DNA of 64,000 nucleotides from Nemertoderma westbladi (lineage: Eukaryota; Xenacoelomorpha; Nemertodermatida; Nemertodermatidae): contig JAUCBJ010004510.1 in assembly GCA_032718475.1 (NCBI GenBank), forward strand, positions 1 through 64,000, written 5' to 3'. The position numbers were made by a program, and so were the translations under genes. This document shows positions 52,827 to 63,911 of this stretch, one piece after another. Below the pieces are notes generated by a model. That model made no database searches and was not told the DNA's origin. It saw nothing but the letters and a program-made list of their open reading frames with translations. The stretch's first letter is position 1. Every line of letters begins with the position of its first letter.

Positions 52827-53273
52827 TTAATCGCATACGAATTTCATCATAAAATCGAAATCTCTGTAACTGACACGGCCATCCCCATCTCTGTCCACTT
52901 CGTCGAATACTTTACGAAGAGTCAACTCGGGGATATTCGGAGCGAATAAATTAATCGCGCGTTTCAAATCCGCCAACGTTATAAATCCTTTGCAATCCAC
53001 GTCGAAAGCATTAAATATTTGTCGTATGTTTACGTTATTGTCCTCGCTTTTGGCCCTAACATTTACTGCCGTAACGAATTGATTGGAGTTCAGCGTGTCT
53101 CTCGCCCCAACTTTTCGGAATGTTTCGTTCACTTCGTATTTAGAAGGTTTGTACCCGAATATTCGTAGCACGGCTACTTTAAAATCTTCGCGCGATAAAT
53201 ACGATTTATTCCCGCTATCCGCTTCATTGAATACTTTTAGTAACTCCTTCGTGGTAAATCGTAATGTTACCAT
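52827..53273 (-). CDS. EFCAB11: EF-hand calcium-binding domain protein 11
   Basis: A small EF-hand protein; 148 residues from the ATG at 53273 (human 163). The family signature YLSREDFKVAVLRIFGYKPSK is near the start. Four EF-hand-like units are visible: the first two are degenerate, the third is DVDCKGFITLAD, and the last, DRDGDGRVSYRD, has all canonical calcium ligands. Single exon. The frame continues upstream without an ATG to about 53318, so the internal ATG is chosen. Its stop lies 148 bp before the ERCC2 start on the same strand; shared transcription is possible but not shown. Molecular role unknown. Confidence 0.88.
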   Translation of the reverse strand: MVTLRFTTKELLKVFNEADSGNKSYLSREDFKVAVLRIFGYKPSKYEVNETFRKVGARDTLNSNQFVTAVNVRAKSEDNNVNIRQIFNAFDVDCKGFITLADLKRAINLFAPNIPELTLRKVFDEVDRDGDGRVSYRDFDFMMKFVCD

Positions 53274-54511
53274 TGTAAAACACCGGTACACAGTACTGCA
53301 GTACTGCAGTGTGGACACACAAGCGGGTCATTGCAGCATTGCCAGAATGTCAGAGCAGTAGAATGAGGTGGAATGGGCTGCACTGCGAAAAAATTTAATT
53401 ATGTTCACTACTGACTGACTGACTGCACTATTATTCCAAATGGCAACAATTCCGGTTTCAAGTTATAAAGCTTGCTTATCGAAGTGATAATGAGGTTTAG
53501 TGCAGTTAAATTACTTTTACATATTCATTCAACATATTGTACCATTGATCAACATTAATCAATCTTAGATTCGTGGTGGTATTATTATTATTTAGTATTA
53601 TTTATTTAGTAACACCTCATATGATCATAATATGGAGGGAGAAAATCACCAGGTAACACGCAACAGTAAGGTGACGACACAAAGAGACAAGACACATATT
53701 ATAATAATCTAATAATAGTACAAAGCATATCTAAAAATAGTACGAAAATTTGATGGAAAATCTATCGATAATAACAAGTAAATTAAATATGGTAAAATAG
53801 TACGGGACATTATACAGTAGAATAAAATAAAATCATATAAAATAAATATAAAATATTTACATCAATATATTAAATTTACAGTACCAAGTTGACCATCTTA
53901 AGTTTCGAACTAAAGATGTCTAAAGATATTTAACGTAGGCCTACTGCATGTTAATATATTTAAAAAAAACCATCCCACTATTGGAATTGGTGTACTAAAA
54001 TCAACTTCCAGTCACATACTACTGTACATTTAATAACTAACTACAGTATAACTATACATAATCGTGTCTCCAGCAGAAACATGTGAGGTGTGACCTTTAC
54101 AAAAAAAACGTTACTAAACGTTAGTAAAGGTCGCCTTGGGTGTGGCAGTGACTGAAATGACAATTGTTTTAAAAGTGCGCCATAAGAATAGGATTCCGGT
54201 GATGTAAGTTTAATTGTATTGGAAACTTGTACCATTTGTTAATTTCCAACAGTAAATTTATTACTAAAATATATGGAAGCAATCGGATCGGTCGGATCGT
54301 TGGTCAAACTCAGAACAAATAATTTATAATTATATGTGGCGAATTGACTGCCATATGTCCCTAAAATCTGGGGCGAATAGACTATGGGGCGAATATGTCA
54401 AGGGGCGAATCGACTCGCACCCTAGTATTAGTAGCATAAATTATTAACTTTATAAGCGGCGTACAGTGGCGTTACAAAGAACCCTACAGCGTTTGCGTTT
54501 CAGTTTTCACA
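53274..54511. other. Divergent intergenic region EFCAB11 / MACROD
   Basis: No gene is seen. It is AT-rich with ATTATT runs (53580-53610). An internal inverted pair TTACTAAACGTTAGTAA lies near 54110, and GGGGCGAAT is repeated near 54371-54415. It should hold two divergent promoters. Confidence 0.4.
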
Positions 54512-55456
54512 ATGAATAATATTTTAAGATCAGTGATTTGTAACGGAAGTACCAAATCTTACATTTTTAATACTATATTATCGGCGGGTATAAACAGTAC
54601 CGGTAGTAGGTTCCCTGTGATCTCGCGTAAATTATTATCCCCGAATCGGAAACTAAATAATATGCAGGATTCAGAGCGTAGACATGGAGACGAAGATACC
54701 TCGACGGGAGAATCTGCGACTCGGATAACCCGACGGAAGGGACTGGAAGCGGGAATGGAGTACCACCGGTCGCTGTCTCTCGAACAACGTCGGGAACTCT
54801 ATCGGTGCGGGGATTCCTACCTACCGTTGGGGGAGCTGGATAGTTGGCCGAAATACAGCGAGTATATCGAGATCAAACGGAAGCTAAGTAAACCCGTGGA
54901 TAATCCCGATCTCTCTGCGGCAAAACGACCTTGTTCACCCGAGATAAACGATAAAATCCGCGTGTTTATCGGAGATTTAACTCGTCTCGAGATCGACTGT
55001 GTAGTGAACGCGGCTAAGAACAGTCTGCTAGGTGGGGGCGGCGTAGACGGAGCTATTCACCGCGCCGCCGGCGCCACTCTGCTCCAGGAATGCCGCACGT
55101 TGAACGGGTGCGAGACCGGATCCTCCGTAATCACCCTGGGTTACAACCTGCCGGCCCGTCACGTTATCCATACAGTTGGCCCGGTTGGGGAGCAACCCGA
55201 TCTCCTGGCTTCGTGTTACGAATCGAGTTTAAATCTCGCAGTTTCTAATTCTCTTCGCAGCATCGCCTTTCCTTGTATATCCACTGGTGTCTATGGTTAC
55301 CCGAACGGTAACGCTGCTAGGGTTGTACTCTCCACCGTTCGGGATTGGCTGGATCGTAACTATGACAATATTGACGCTGTTATATTTTGTTTATTTCTCG
55401 AAGTAGATATAGATTTTTACGGTGATTTATTGCCGGTTTATTTCCCCTTGGTGTGA
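54512..55456 (+). CDS. MACROD1: Macro-domain ADP-ribosylhydrolase, MACROD1/2 type
   Basis: Removes mono-ADP-ribose from acidic residues and hydrolyses O-acetyl-ADP-ribose. It is 314 residues in a single exon. The N-terminus is rich in Asn, Ser, Ile and Arg with few acids and could be a mitochondrial presequence, as in MACROD1. A helical linker follows (SLEQRRELYRCGDSYLPL), then the macro domain (about 148-314): IGDLTRLEIDCVVNAAKNSL, the GGGGVDGAIHRAAG loop, HVIHTVGPV, SCYESSLNLA and FPCISTGVYGYP, ending YFPLV. All ribose- and phosphate-loop motifs are intact. Paralogue choice (MACROD1 or MACROD2) is uncertain. Confidence 0.88.
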   Translation: MNNILRSVICNGSTKSYIFNTILSAGINSTGSRFPVISRKLLSPNRKLNNMQDSERRHGDEDTSTGESATRITRRKGLEAGMEYHRSLSLEQRRELYRCGDSYLPLGELDSWPKYSEYIEIKRKLSKPVDNPDLSAAKRPCSPEINDKIRVFIGDLTRLEIDCVVNAAKNSLLGGGGVDGAIHRAAGATLLQECRTLNGCETGSSVITLGYNLPARHVIHTVGPVGEQPDLLASCYESSLNLAVSNSLRSIAFPCISTGVYGYPNGNAARVVLSTVRDWLDRNYDNIDAVIFCLFLEVDIDFYGDLLPVYFPLV

Positions 55457-55694
55457 AGAGAATGATTGCAATAACTACAAATAATAATAACGAACCTGTC
55501 TTTAGACTGGGTAGTTTTTGTCTAAAGCTGAGGCCGGCAAAAACACGATGGATATATTTACCTATATATTTACCTATATCACTATATATGTCACTATATC
55601 ACTCACTATGTATGTTCACCAAATGGCTTGAAACCACTTGCATGCATTGTAAAATTGTAAACGCAAGTATTTATCAATTGTTGTCTAGTTGTTG

Positions 55695-55700
55695 AATAAA
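55695..55700 (+). promoter_or_regulatory. Possible polyadenylation signal of MACROD
   Basis: AATAAA about 240 nt after the stop. Confidence 0.4.
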
Positions 55701-57246
55701 AAAGTTGGGAACGATTCGAAGTGCGATATTCGAAATATTTGCATATTTTCAACATTATTGAACGCGAAATTAAATACCCACAACTCCCTTGCTTGAAATG
55801 TTTTTCAGGTGATTGATATTTAGCAATTATTATGAGGTTACTTACTACTGAAATCTGACAGAATGCCAAACGTATTATTATAGTTCTATCTCTATTCAGC
55901 CAGTTAGTAGTGTAAGTACATCATTTATATATCGTATGTATCTATAGGGCCTAATTGTCATCGTTATAATACTGTCATCAACTTAGGCTAAGCTCAATTA
56001 TAATGTAAAGGCTTAGTAGGTTTTGTATATCTGGGACGTTTACAACAGCTGTCGATTAAACTAACAAAACCATAAAACTGAACCAGGGTGGCTGCCAGCC
56101 GGGTACCAACGGCTGTTGGGTAGACTTAAGGGAACATTTCACAAACTTTCATAGGATGCTTGTACATGTACATTATATTGGTTGCTCCGATGTTTTTATT
56201 AGGCTAACTGAGAATGTATCAGGTATAAATACTGTAATTATAGTGTTCTTAATTTTATTTATCTAATACAGAAAAGACCCCTCCGCAGAATAAACTGCTC
56301 TTTTGGGCCGTTTCTCAGGTTGCGGATATGGATACCATTTCACACATCATCGTAGTAATTGTGATTATGATTTGTTTGCCTAGGCGAATGTGTATTACAT
56401 TAGATGGGAGGCAGTTTTTTGGTTGATGCAACTCATTCTTGGTTTGCATCTTCCAATCCCATCTGTTTCTTGGAGTCTGTGTAAGACAGGTTCGTTTAAA
56501 GCCATCTTGATGGCGTTCTAGTAATATATTTGAGATACGTTGTAATAGAATTTAAGAATACATTTATTATATATACTATAATAATATATTTATTCTCAAA
56601 TTGTTACTTTTTCGCTCGAATTTAAAAATCGGGTGAAAATGAAGTAGGTTTGTTTTTCCCTAGGGAAAAAAGTAATCCATAGGATACCAGTGGTAAATAT
56701 GACCCATTGATTTTACATATTTTCCACAGTTAAGGGGGGGGGGGGGGGGACTGGACGCAATAAAAATTCATCCTTCTCCAGGGGAAATTCGACGCAAATA
56801 ACAGCTGAATACTCTCAAAAATAAAACTGTAACCTGTTATATTGTATTTAGCTTATTGTTTTGGTTAAAATAACGTGCCACTTTAACCTGCTCCTTTCCC
56901 TAAATCGAGAATTTAACATTGAGGCGGGATATTAATTCGCCAAGGCGGGTTTTGCTTCCAGTTTCCTCCCCTGTCTCATTTTCCCACAGAAAAAAGTAAA
57001 TAGAATATTTTTGGTGGAATTTCTAAAATTTTCTTACATGTGTTGAAAGAGCATCGAAGTAGAAAAGGTTGGCGAGTAATTTGAGCCAAATCCATTCACA
57101 CACCCAAAAGTTATTGCAACTTTAGTGTCTGCAAGGCGAACTCCAAAACGGAACTCAATATCCAATATTGGTTTAAGCGGCTCTCTAGTTACATAATAAA
57201 TATTCGAGAACACTAAATTATTTAACTGAGTAATAAGGCAGCATCA
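55701..57246. other. Intergenic region with interspersed repeat copy C
   Basis: No gene is seen. 56734-56910 starts with G16 (56734-56749), then GACTGGACGC, and carries the repeat family also found at 10645 and 20627. The rest is unremarkable. Confidence 0.5.
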
Positions 57247-57503
57247 GTAGTGGGGTCGCTTAAGGCTGAAATATAGCAAAATCGTTAATTGCTGGACAAA
57301 AGCATGAAAATGTGACTATATATGTAAAAAAATGTGTAGATTAATCTGAGCCTGTGTACCAAAAAAATTGACTACTTCCCTAGCAACAGGGTGACTTTTT
57401 ATAGCAACCGGATACTTTTGGTCGTATCTGTTATTGAAACTCGCCATATAGTGAAATTACGATTATATTACTGGGTTGGTTTAAAAATAGAAGTCGAGTA
57501 CAC

Positions 57504-57517
57504 GTTTCCATAGCAAC
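57504..57517 (-). promoter_or_regulatory. X-box-like site in the left TIR
   Basis: GTTGCTATGGAAAC on the minus strand fits RYYNYYWWRRNRAC at every position. The mirror site in the right TIR is 63206-63219 (+). A third match, GTTGCTAAGGAAAC, lies near 57631-57644 (-). Confidence 0.4.
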
Positions 57518-57734
57518 AAGGTGACCTTTCCCTAGCAACCGTTGTATATTTAATGTAATTATGATTGAAACTTGGGATAAATAACCTGGCTGCAATAGAA
57601 GATGGTTAATAGTGTATTCGGGGCTGATACTCGTTTCCTTAGCAACAATATGACCTTTCTCTAGCAACTGCCTGCAATTCTGATTGAAATTTGGGATCAT
57701 GTTGGGATAATCAACCTGTATAGCAATATAAGGC

Positions 57735-58004
57735 ACATGTGAAGAATACCAGACTTTCTGCTGTTATATTTCACTTTGCAGTTACTCCCTTGTGAAGAAT
57801 ACCAGGTTTTCACCAAAACCACATTTTACAGAAGGGCTGAATCTAACCAAAACAATAAACGAATTAGTATATGTACAGGTTATAAGAGAGAAATAAGCGC
57901 TATAAAACACTTAATAAAGATAAATTAAAAAAAATAAAAATCTCATATATAAAATTCCAATAAAAATTCGACCGAAAAGTGAAATCCTGGTATTCTTCAC
58001 GTGC
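57735..58004. mobile_element. Small foldback inside the TIR element
   Basis: GTGAAGAATACCAG occurs at about 57738 and 57791, and its reverse complement TGGTATTCTTCACGTG near 57986. This looks like a MITE of about 200-270 bp. No coding. Confidence 0.45.
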
Positions 58005-60193
58005 GGCATGGGCGAATATAAGATTATTAGTAGTTATATTAGAGCTGATTGATACACGTTTCCATAAAAATATTTAAATTTATGGGAATAATGTGTGTTT
58101 ATAAAACTACAGTGTAAAAGTACAGTTAAAAATCCAAAAATGTAGCCACGGGCGGAGCTGATCCCGTAATAATAATAATATAATAGTACAATATGGATAT
58201 ATTTCTCTAAAAAATCTGTAAGAAGTACTGTACTTCCAATTTCAACAATTTTTTTACTATTTCACTTGCCAGGCCCAGATGCAATACGGTTTTAGAACAT
58301 CGTCATGCACTGAAAGGAGGCCAGAGGAACAAGATATCCTTGGCAATAACTTAAATCGTTCTAGAATGTTTCGCATATAATGAAAACAAACACAGATAAA
58401 TATAATACCAATACTACCGGTAGCTGTTGTTGTATTTTATTCGTGTAGGAAAATGGTCAATAATCAGAGTGTAATATAATAGTCATTTTGCGATTTTAGA
58501 ATTAGAATTATGATACAGAATAGTACATCATGGTACTAGTGAGCTGGTTATTGCTTATTCCCTCGAAATTAACATTATGTAACTTTTGTTTTGGTTTGTG
58601 GTTTGTATATATTTATTGGCACTACTTCGCCCTGTCGACAGCCTCTGTCAATTTTTTTAACCATAAATTTTTTTGTGTTTTTCAATGTTTTGTTTGGTAA
58701 TGGTGAATGTTCTAGAACCTTAAGTAGATATTTTTTTTAATAGCAGCTGCGTTTTTTTACTAGCTAGCATTTTTTGAAAATAAAAAAAATTTTTTGTTAA
58801 TATTATTAATTAGCTAGCGTTTTTATGAAGGTAGTGTTTTTTTTACTACAGTAGATAGTAATAGTAAGTATTTAAAATGTTTAAAACTGATTTTTTTAAT
58901 ATTTCGTTATTTATAGGTGTGGTTGGTTGGTAAACAAGCCTATATTTTTTATGGGTTTTATTTTATTATTCTTTCCAGCGACACTTTGCTGAATTTAGAC
59001 TCAGAAAACATACATATTGAGAAGGCTTTGTGGGGGTGTCATGGGGATACGTTGGATTGCTCTGGATGGGTTGAGTTGCTTGCAGAAGCAAATATTGCTA
59101 CTCATGGTGTAGCTGATTCTTTCCATAAAGTAGCACATATTACAAGGACTCGAAAAGCTCATCAAACAACATGACATTATTGCATTGACATTATTATTAT
59201 TGCATTATTATCATTGACATTATTGCATTACTGCATTGACATTATTGCAGATTGAATCCTTTTCAGAATTCGAGAATACAAATCACATTGATAATTATTC
59301 ATTTTCAGACTGGAGAGACTTAATGGCAACAGAACATCCAACCTTTCAGTTCTACGACTTCATTTTGAGAATTCAGAGGCTAATTCTAGTATTTATTCGA
59401 GCTCATAGAGAGAAAAATTTCCAACTATTCATAAGTTGTTTAGAGACTCTAGTTTTTTAGTTTAGACCATTACCACTACAGTCGATGGGTAAGTGTATTT
59501 CTGTTAGATATGAAGTCTCTCCCACAAACCATAATCGAAGTGTTTAATAAAGGAAATTGGGTTGCATCGAAGTCAAGTCAACGTTTCTCAGCTATACCTC
59601 TCGACCAAGCTCATGAACAGGAAAATGAAAAAGTTAAAGGTAGTGGTGGTGTGATTGGTCTTACTGAGAATGAAGCAGGATTTCGAAGGTGGCTCTTAGC
59701 CGGACCGGAACTTGCTAGATTGATTGGCAAATTCGAGACAACAATAGACTCAAGAACAAATCTGTCACTCACAGATAAAAAAAACACCATGAAGAAACGA
59801 TAGCTTTCCAAAAGTCATTTCAAAATGATGTCAATAATCTGGTAATTACCATTAAGGAACACGGTAACCCATTTATTCCAAAATCTGACAAACTCATATT
59901 GATACCAAGTCAAGCATATGCTCCTGACTCTGTAGTTAATACCAAACGTAAGATTGAAGAATGTGGCGCAAGATACAATATACTAATTTTGTAACTGATG
60001 TTTTGGTTAATAATGTAAGGCCGTTCAAAGATGTCATTAAATCCAACTCGTTTCAAACTTTTAAATCGCCTAGAATATCTAATGTAAAGAACAAACGCAT
60101 GTCTGAGGTTCGATCCGACGCATCATTGTTTGGAAAACTCTTTATTGCGAATCAAACCCGAAAAGGAGATCCGTCTGTCTTCTTTGCTCATGA

Positions 60194-60363
60194 CTTTCTT
60201 GAGACGCATCTTAAAGGACACTGGCCTTAAAGATGCGGATGATCTAGCAAATGTCATGGGTGATAGGGAGTTGTGGCGGTGCAATTTTGTTGACAAGCCG
60301 GCACAGCATTCTTAAAAATGTAGCTGCAATGCACCATGCCGATCCTAGTAGTAGTAGTAGTAG
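60194..60363 (+). mobile_element. RTE-like LINE 3' fragment with TSD TGCTCATGA
   Basis: Near-identical to the LINE end at 19452-19630: FLRRILKDTGL, DLANVMGDRELW, 3' UTR and a (TAG)n tail. The direct repeat TGCTCATGA lies at 60185-60193 and 60364-60372. Removing the insert and one repeat rejoins the host frame, so the insertion split the CXC-protein gene in place. Confidence 0.88.
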
Positions 60364-60796
60364 TGCTCATGAGAACCACCCTTATCCACCTTCACTTTCA
60401 CAGTATGGTGACATCAATTATAAGACTAAATCTGACATATTAAAGGTTTTTGATACAACATATAGTGTTGATGTCCCTGAGTATTTTCATGCTAAAGTCT
60501 TTGATGCACCTTTCATAGTTCATTGCCTTCGACCTATAGGATGTTCCACCATACAAGACTATTTAACTAATAAAATAATACCTCATATAAAGCACAATTG
60601 AACAATTCTGACAGGGTTGACTTTGTTTTTGACAGATACTGCCATGAAAGCTTGAAAATGGGTATCAGAAACTTACGTGGTAGTGGAAACCAAGTTAACA
60701 TTAAGGATAAAACCAAAATTCCAGCAAATTCGATGGATTTCTTAAGGAACTCTAATAATAAAAACGAGTTGTTCAACTCGTTTCGATTATCCCAAA

Positions 60797-61900
60797 ATGG
60801 GCTCCATGGTCCCACGACCTTTACGGAACCCATTCTGATTTCCACAGAGCAGTCTCTCAATGGGATCCCTGATGCGATTTAATAGAATCCTATTGTATAG
60901 CTTTGCAGCAATCGAGATCAACGAGATTCCCCGAAAAGAACCATAGAGTGTTAGGTTGCCCTTCTTGGGAACTGGCACCAACTTATTTGTTTTCATTTCT
61001 TGTGGGACTCTTGTTGTTCGGTACATGTCTACTATGATGGGATAGATGAGCTTTAAACACTCAGGTATTTTAAAGACCTCAGGGGGAACACCATCTACTC
61101 CACTGGCACGATTGGTCTTAATGCTCTTTGCAGCAGCCTTCACTTCTGCAAAGGAGATATCGCCAATGGGAATATCCGGGAGTACAGACTCAGACAATTT
61201 TACTTCTATAAAGTTATCAGGCGATACCCTGTCATTATTGAGGAGCTTTTCAAAGTGGGCTTTCCAACCATTGAGGCGATCGGCTGGTGATTCAGCCTTA
61301 ACCTTGGTGGTTGGTTGGCTTTTCCGCCCAGTAAGCAGATTGATCGATTTCCATGCCTGGGATGATTGCCTGCTGTCGTCAGCATCATTGATGGCATCAA
61401 CCTGTTGGTTTATTAGCTCCTGTATATTAACAGAGTACTGCCTGTTCAGGGACCTAAATGCAGCCTTAACTGCATTCTTGGCCGCTGTAGTCTGTTTGAG
61501 TCGGGACTCTTTCTGCGCCTTATGAAGGTCATTTCGGCACTTCTGAATTTTGTTGTCAGTCCAGGGGGCCCTTTTCCTGTTTCGAGGGTATACAGGAACT
61601 GTTTCTGCAGCTGCTAACTTAACTGCTTCTGTAAAGGCAGTATAGCCCTCACAGTGATCTGCCGCCTCAGATGCAAGAGCCTCATACCTGTTGCTCAGCT
61701 GTAGTGTGAAGCTGGATCTCACACTTGGCTGTTGCAACAGAGAGGACCAGTCATGCCGCGGCAAGGCAGATTTCGTTGTTCTGCTAGCACGCAGACCAAG
61801 TCTTACCTTGGCCACAATAAGGCGGTGATCACTGGAGAAGGGTCGAAGTGTAAATGCATTACAGTCTTGTATAGAGCTCATGTATTTCCTACGAAACAGA
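60797..61900 (-). mobile_element. Internal fragment of an RTE-like LINE (endonuclease end to mid-RT)
   Basis: The minus frame 61881-60787 (364 residues) begins at the end of an APE endonuclease (FSSDHRLIVAKVRLGLRASR), has the linker, then early RT motifs: NRASGVDGVPPEVFK, LVPVPKKG, FRGISLISIAAKLYNRILL, and stops within NQNGFRKGRGT. The catalytic LDxxxAFD and YADD parts and the 3' end are missing. Non-LTR copies are normally 5'-truncated, so loss of the 3' half is unusual. The boundaries are approximate. Confidence 0.8.
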
Positions 61901-63465
61901 AATCAATTATTCTAAACGAGTTAATTATTGATGTATCGAAATCAATTATTCTATAAAAATACCCAAAAGGGAAATATATTTACTCAACATTGGAAGAAAA
62001 TGTGCTCTGTCAGGATAGTCGAGGCACCATTATGGGAAATTGCTCACACGAAGAAACTGTACATTATAGTACACATCCAGCATGCATTGTCAATGGGGGC
62101 TACAAATATCATTGTGCGCACGGGTGAAACAGACGTTTTAGTAATACTGATCGGAGTTCACTTTTATTTATTATCCAATCATCCCAGACTGAACATATGG
62201 TTAGCATTCGGTTCTGGAAAACATTTTAAATATTTCAATGTGAATAATATATCCCAAAAGTTAGGTGAGGACAAATCAAAGGGTTTATTGATGTTCCATG
62301 CCCTTAGTGGCTGTGACACCGTGTCCCACTTCAGAAATATTGGCAAAATAACTGCTTGGAAAACTTGGTTGGTACAATTCAATGCGAATTCAAAGCGTTG
62401 GAAAAATTTGTCATACGTATGGATGACAGAAAATCAAACAGAACGAGTATAAATAATACAAGACGGGATCTATTCACCAAACGCAACTGCGTGATTGATC
62501 GCTTGCCACCAACTCAACACGCCCTTTACCAACATGTGATGCGGGCTAGTTTGGGCAGTCTGCACACAGGACAAACCGATACTCCCTTCACCAGCGGATT
62601 TCGGTTGGGTATTTAATACTCAATGGAATCCCGTCTGGAGTTCACTTCCAGACGCTGCAACGATGTGCTACAAAGTCATTAAATGTGCATGCAAAAAGCG
62701 CAATTACACAAACTGCAAGTGTGGGAAGGCTGGGTTTAAATGCACTGAATTATGCACTTGCACTTGCTCTTGTTATTGATCACATATGATTCGTATAATT
62801 AAAAGAATTGGAATAACTATAATACTAAATAATTTTAATTTACAGTTTTCTGGCTGTGTATTTGATGTATAAACACGTTATCCTCATAAAGCCAAAAGTG
62901 CAATATTTTTTAAATATGGATATCACATTTTGTTACTATGGAGAAGTGCATTGCAGCTCCAATACAACTAACAACTAACCATCTTAATCTTATATTGCTA
63001 CACAACGCTGTTTATCCCCACTTTCAGTCTTAATTATACTAAATTTCAGGCAGTTCCTAGGAATAGGTCACCTTTGTTGCTATGGACACGTGTATCAGCG
63101 CCAATGTTATTACTAACAATCTTCTATTGCTAGACAGGTTGATTATCCCAAGTTTCAATCATAATTTCATTAAATATACAGCGGTTGCTAGGGAAAGGTC
63201 TCCTTGTTGCTATGGAAACGTGTACAGACTTATATTATAAACTAACCCAGTTAAATAATCATAATTTTTGTTTATGGCGAGTTTCAATAACAGAAATGAC
63301 CAATTTTACCCGGTTGCTATGAAAAAGTCACCCTGTTGCTAGGGAAGTAGTCAATTTTTTTGGTACACAGGCTCAGATTAATCTACACATTTTTTTACAT
63401 ATATAGTCACATTTTCATGCTTTTGTCCGGCAATTAACGATTTTCACCTTAAGCGACCCCACTAC

Positions 63466-63911
63466 AGGAGTTGAAGAGTACAATAATTGTAATCGCAGTA
63501 ACTATACTGTATATTGTAAAATACTACACAGGTCAATTATTTTTGTAACACTCATTCTGTCATTTATTAAAAATTAAGCAATAAAAAAGTACCAATTTAA
63601 TATATATTTTTTTAATATTAACTCGACCCTTTATTAACATCGAAAATAATGGAAAAAGTATTTTTATTTCTGAGAATTATTATTCATATTTCTATATTTT
63701 CTTTATGCTCGTCACCAAAGCAATGAATGGGCAGTTTATTTGAGTATTATGAAGGACGAATTCTAGAATTATATTTATTGTAATGGGAAATTTTTAAAAT
63801 TATATTCTAGAACTCGGTTTTAATATTTTATTTAAAATAAAACATAGCAAAGGAGAAGGTTACAACTACTACTACCACTATCGGGATGCTGCATTGTAAT
63901 TACATATATTA
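63466..63911. other. AT-rich spacer
   Basis: No gene is seen. TTCTAGAATTATA and ATTATATTCTAGAA words near 63760-63810 form a weak inverted pair. Confidence 0.35.

Larger units (their letters stand above)
58917..62779 (+). pseudogene. Broken CXC-domain protein of a multicopy, transposon-like family
   Basis: The remnant matches, in order, a large uncharacterised protein family repeated in many marine invertebrate genomes: GVADSFHKVAHITRTRKAHQ (59114-59170), the FIRAHREKNFQLF segment (about 59390), the FNKGNWVASKSSQRFSAIPLD and GGVIGLTENEAGFRRWLLAGPE-type segment (59540-59720), a FGKLFIANQ block (60127), the HALSMGATNIIVRTGETDVLVIL block and FHALSGCDTVSHF (62070-62340), and a Cys-rich CXC-like end (KCACKKRN, CKCGKAGFKC) closing at 62779. 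Stops and frameshifts occur at about 59172, 59458, 59800 and 62450, and two LINE fragments interrupt it. Function of the family is unknown to me; the membership is from memory of recurring sequence blocks. Confidence 0.65.
57247..63465. mobile_element. 6.2-kb TIR element carrying a CXC-protein gene
   Basis: Terminal inverted repeats of about 480 bp (57247-57730 and 62960-63465) start with GTAGTGGGGTCGCTTAAGG and include CAAAAGCATGAAAATGTGAC, GTGTAGATTAATCTGAGCC and AAAAATTGACTACTTCCC. The arms contain repeated CCCTAGCAAC and CCATAGCAAC words, about 100-130 bp apart. I found no target-site duplication. Inside are a broken CXC-domain protein gene, a small foldback (57735-58004) and two LINE fragments. 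Superfamily not assigned; autonomy unclear because no DDE transposase is recognised. Confidence 0.75.
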
